The position numbers and the translations under genes were made by a program. Of a stretch of 17,252 nucleotides of DNA, positions 17,214-17,252 are shown piece after piece. The stretch spans positions 1 to 17,252 of the forward strand of contig JBCCUL010000057.1 in the NCBI GenBank assembly GCA_039197065.1, in the 5' to 3' direction. Under the pieces are notes generated by a model that was given only the letters and a program-made list of their open reading frames with translations, was not told where the DNA came from and searched no databases. The DNA is from JANQPX01 sp039197065 (GTDB lineage Bacteria; Pseudomonadota; Alphaproteobacteria; Geminicoccales; Geminicoccaceae). Position 1 is the stretch's first letter, and each line of letters starts with the position of its first letter.

Positions 17214-17252
17214 ATGAAAAAATTCGGAAAAAATTGCCCACTCATTCGGCAA
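17214..17252 (+). CDS. Possible start of a gene running off the right edge
   Basis: ATG 17214 opens a frame reading MKKFGKNCPLIRQ to the window end. There is no clear Shine-Dalgarno sequence, and only 13 codons are visible, so this is weak. Codons are AT-richer than in the rest of the window, like the preceding 120 bases (17090-17213), in which I see no other gene. Confidence 0.25.
   Translation, partial: MKKFGKNCPLIRQ

Overview
The window is high-GC DNA from an alphaproteobacterium, most likely of the Rhizobiales/Hyphomicrobiales. The evidence is three ethylmalonyl-CoA (EMC) pathway genes, a Zur-type operator ahead of a DUF1826/COG0523 pair, and a rhizobial-style intergenic repeat beginning CTAGAGCATTT. 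The genus cannot be fixed from sequence alone. All protein identities come from reading motifs, not from database searches.

Left edge (1-560): the end of an IS3-family element (start of orfA plus terminal repeat) abuts a decayed IS630-family transposase. Zinc block (564-2881): a small minus-strand hypothetical gene faces a DUF1826 gene and a histidine-rich COG0523 GTPase, with a Zur-box-like palindrome between them. A nested hairpin separates this block from the next.

EMC block (2914-8611): (2S)-methylsuccinyl-CoA dehydrogenase (mcd) and crotonyl-CoA carboxylase/reductase (ccr) lie on the minus strand. Ethylmalonyl-CoA mutase (ecm) diverges from ccr. Together they catalyse consecutive steps that take crotonyl-CoA to mesaconyl-CoA during C2 assimilation; the epimerase, the hydratase and the lyase are not in the window. 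The ccr frame is unusual because it carries an in-frame N-terminal DNA-binding (HTH) domain of about 65 residues. The ccr-ecm intergenic region holds several copies of an AGTGTT/AACACT half-site that could be its operator. This is the strongest candidate here for something undescribed.

Right half (8888-17252): a membrane GGDEF-EAL protein with a histidine-rich periplasmic segment; a 371-bp gap holding a 28-bp perfect hairpin inside an outer inverted repeat; a membrane-anchored TPR protein; a lipoprotein alpha/beta hydrolase overlapping gluQ; and a divergent carboxylesterase followed with no gap by a membrane class III adenylate/guanylate cyclase. The last 160 bases turn AT-rich and may contain the start of another gene. 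No tRNA, rRNA or CRISPR array was seen.
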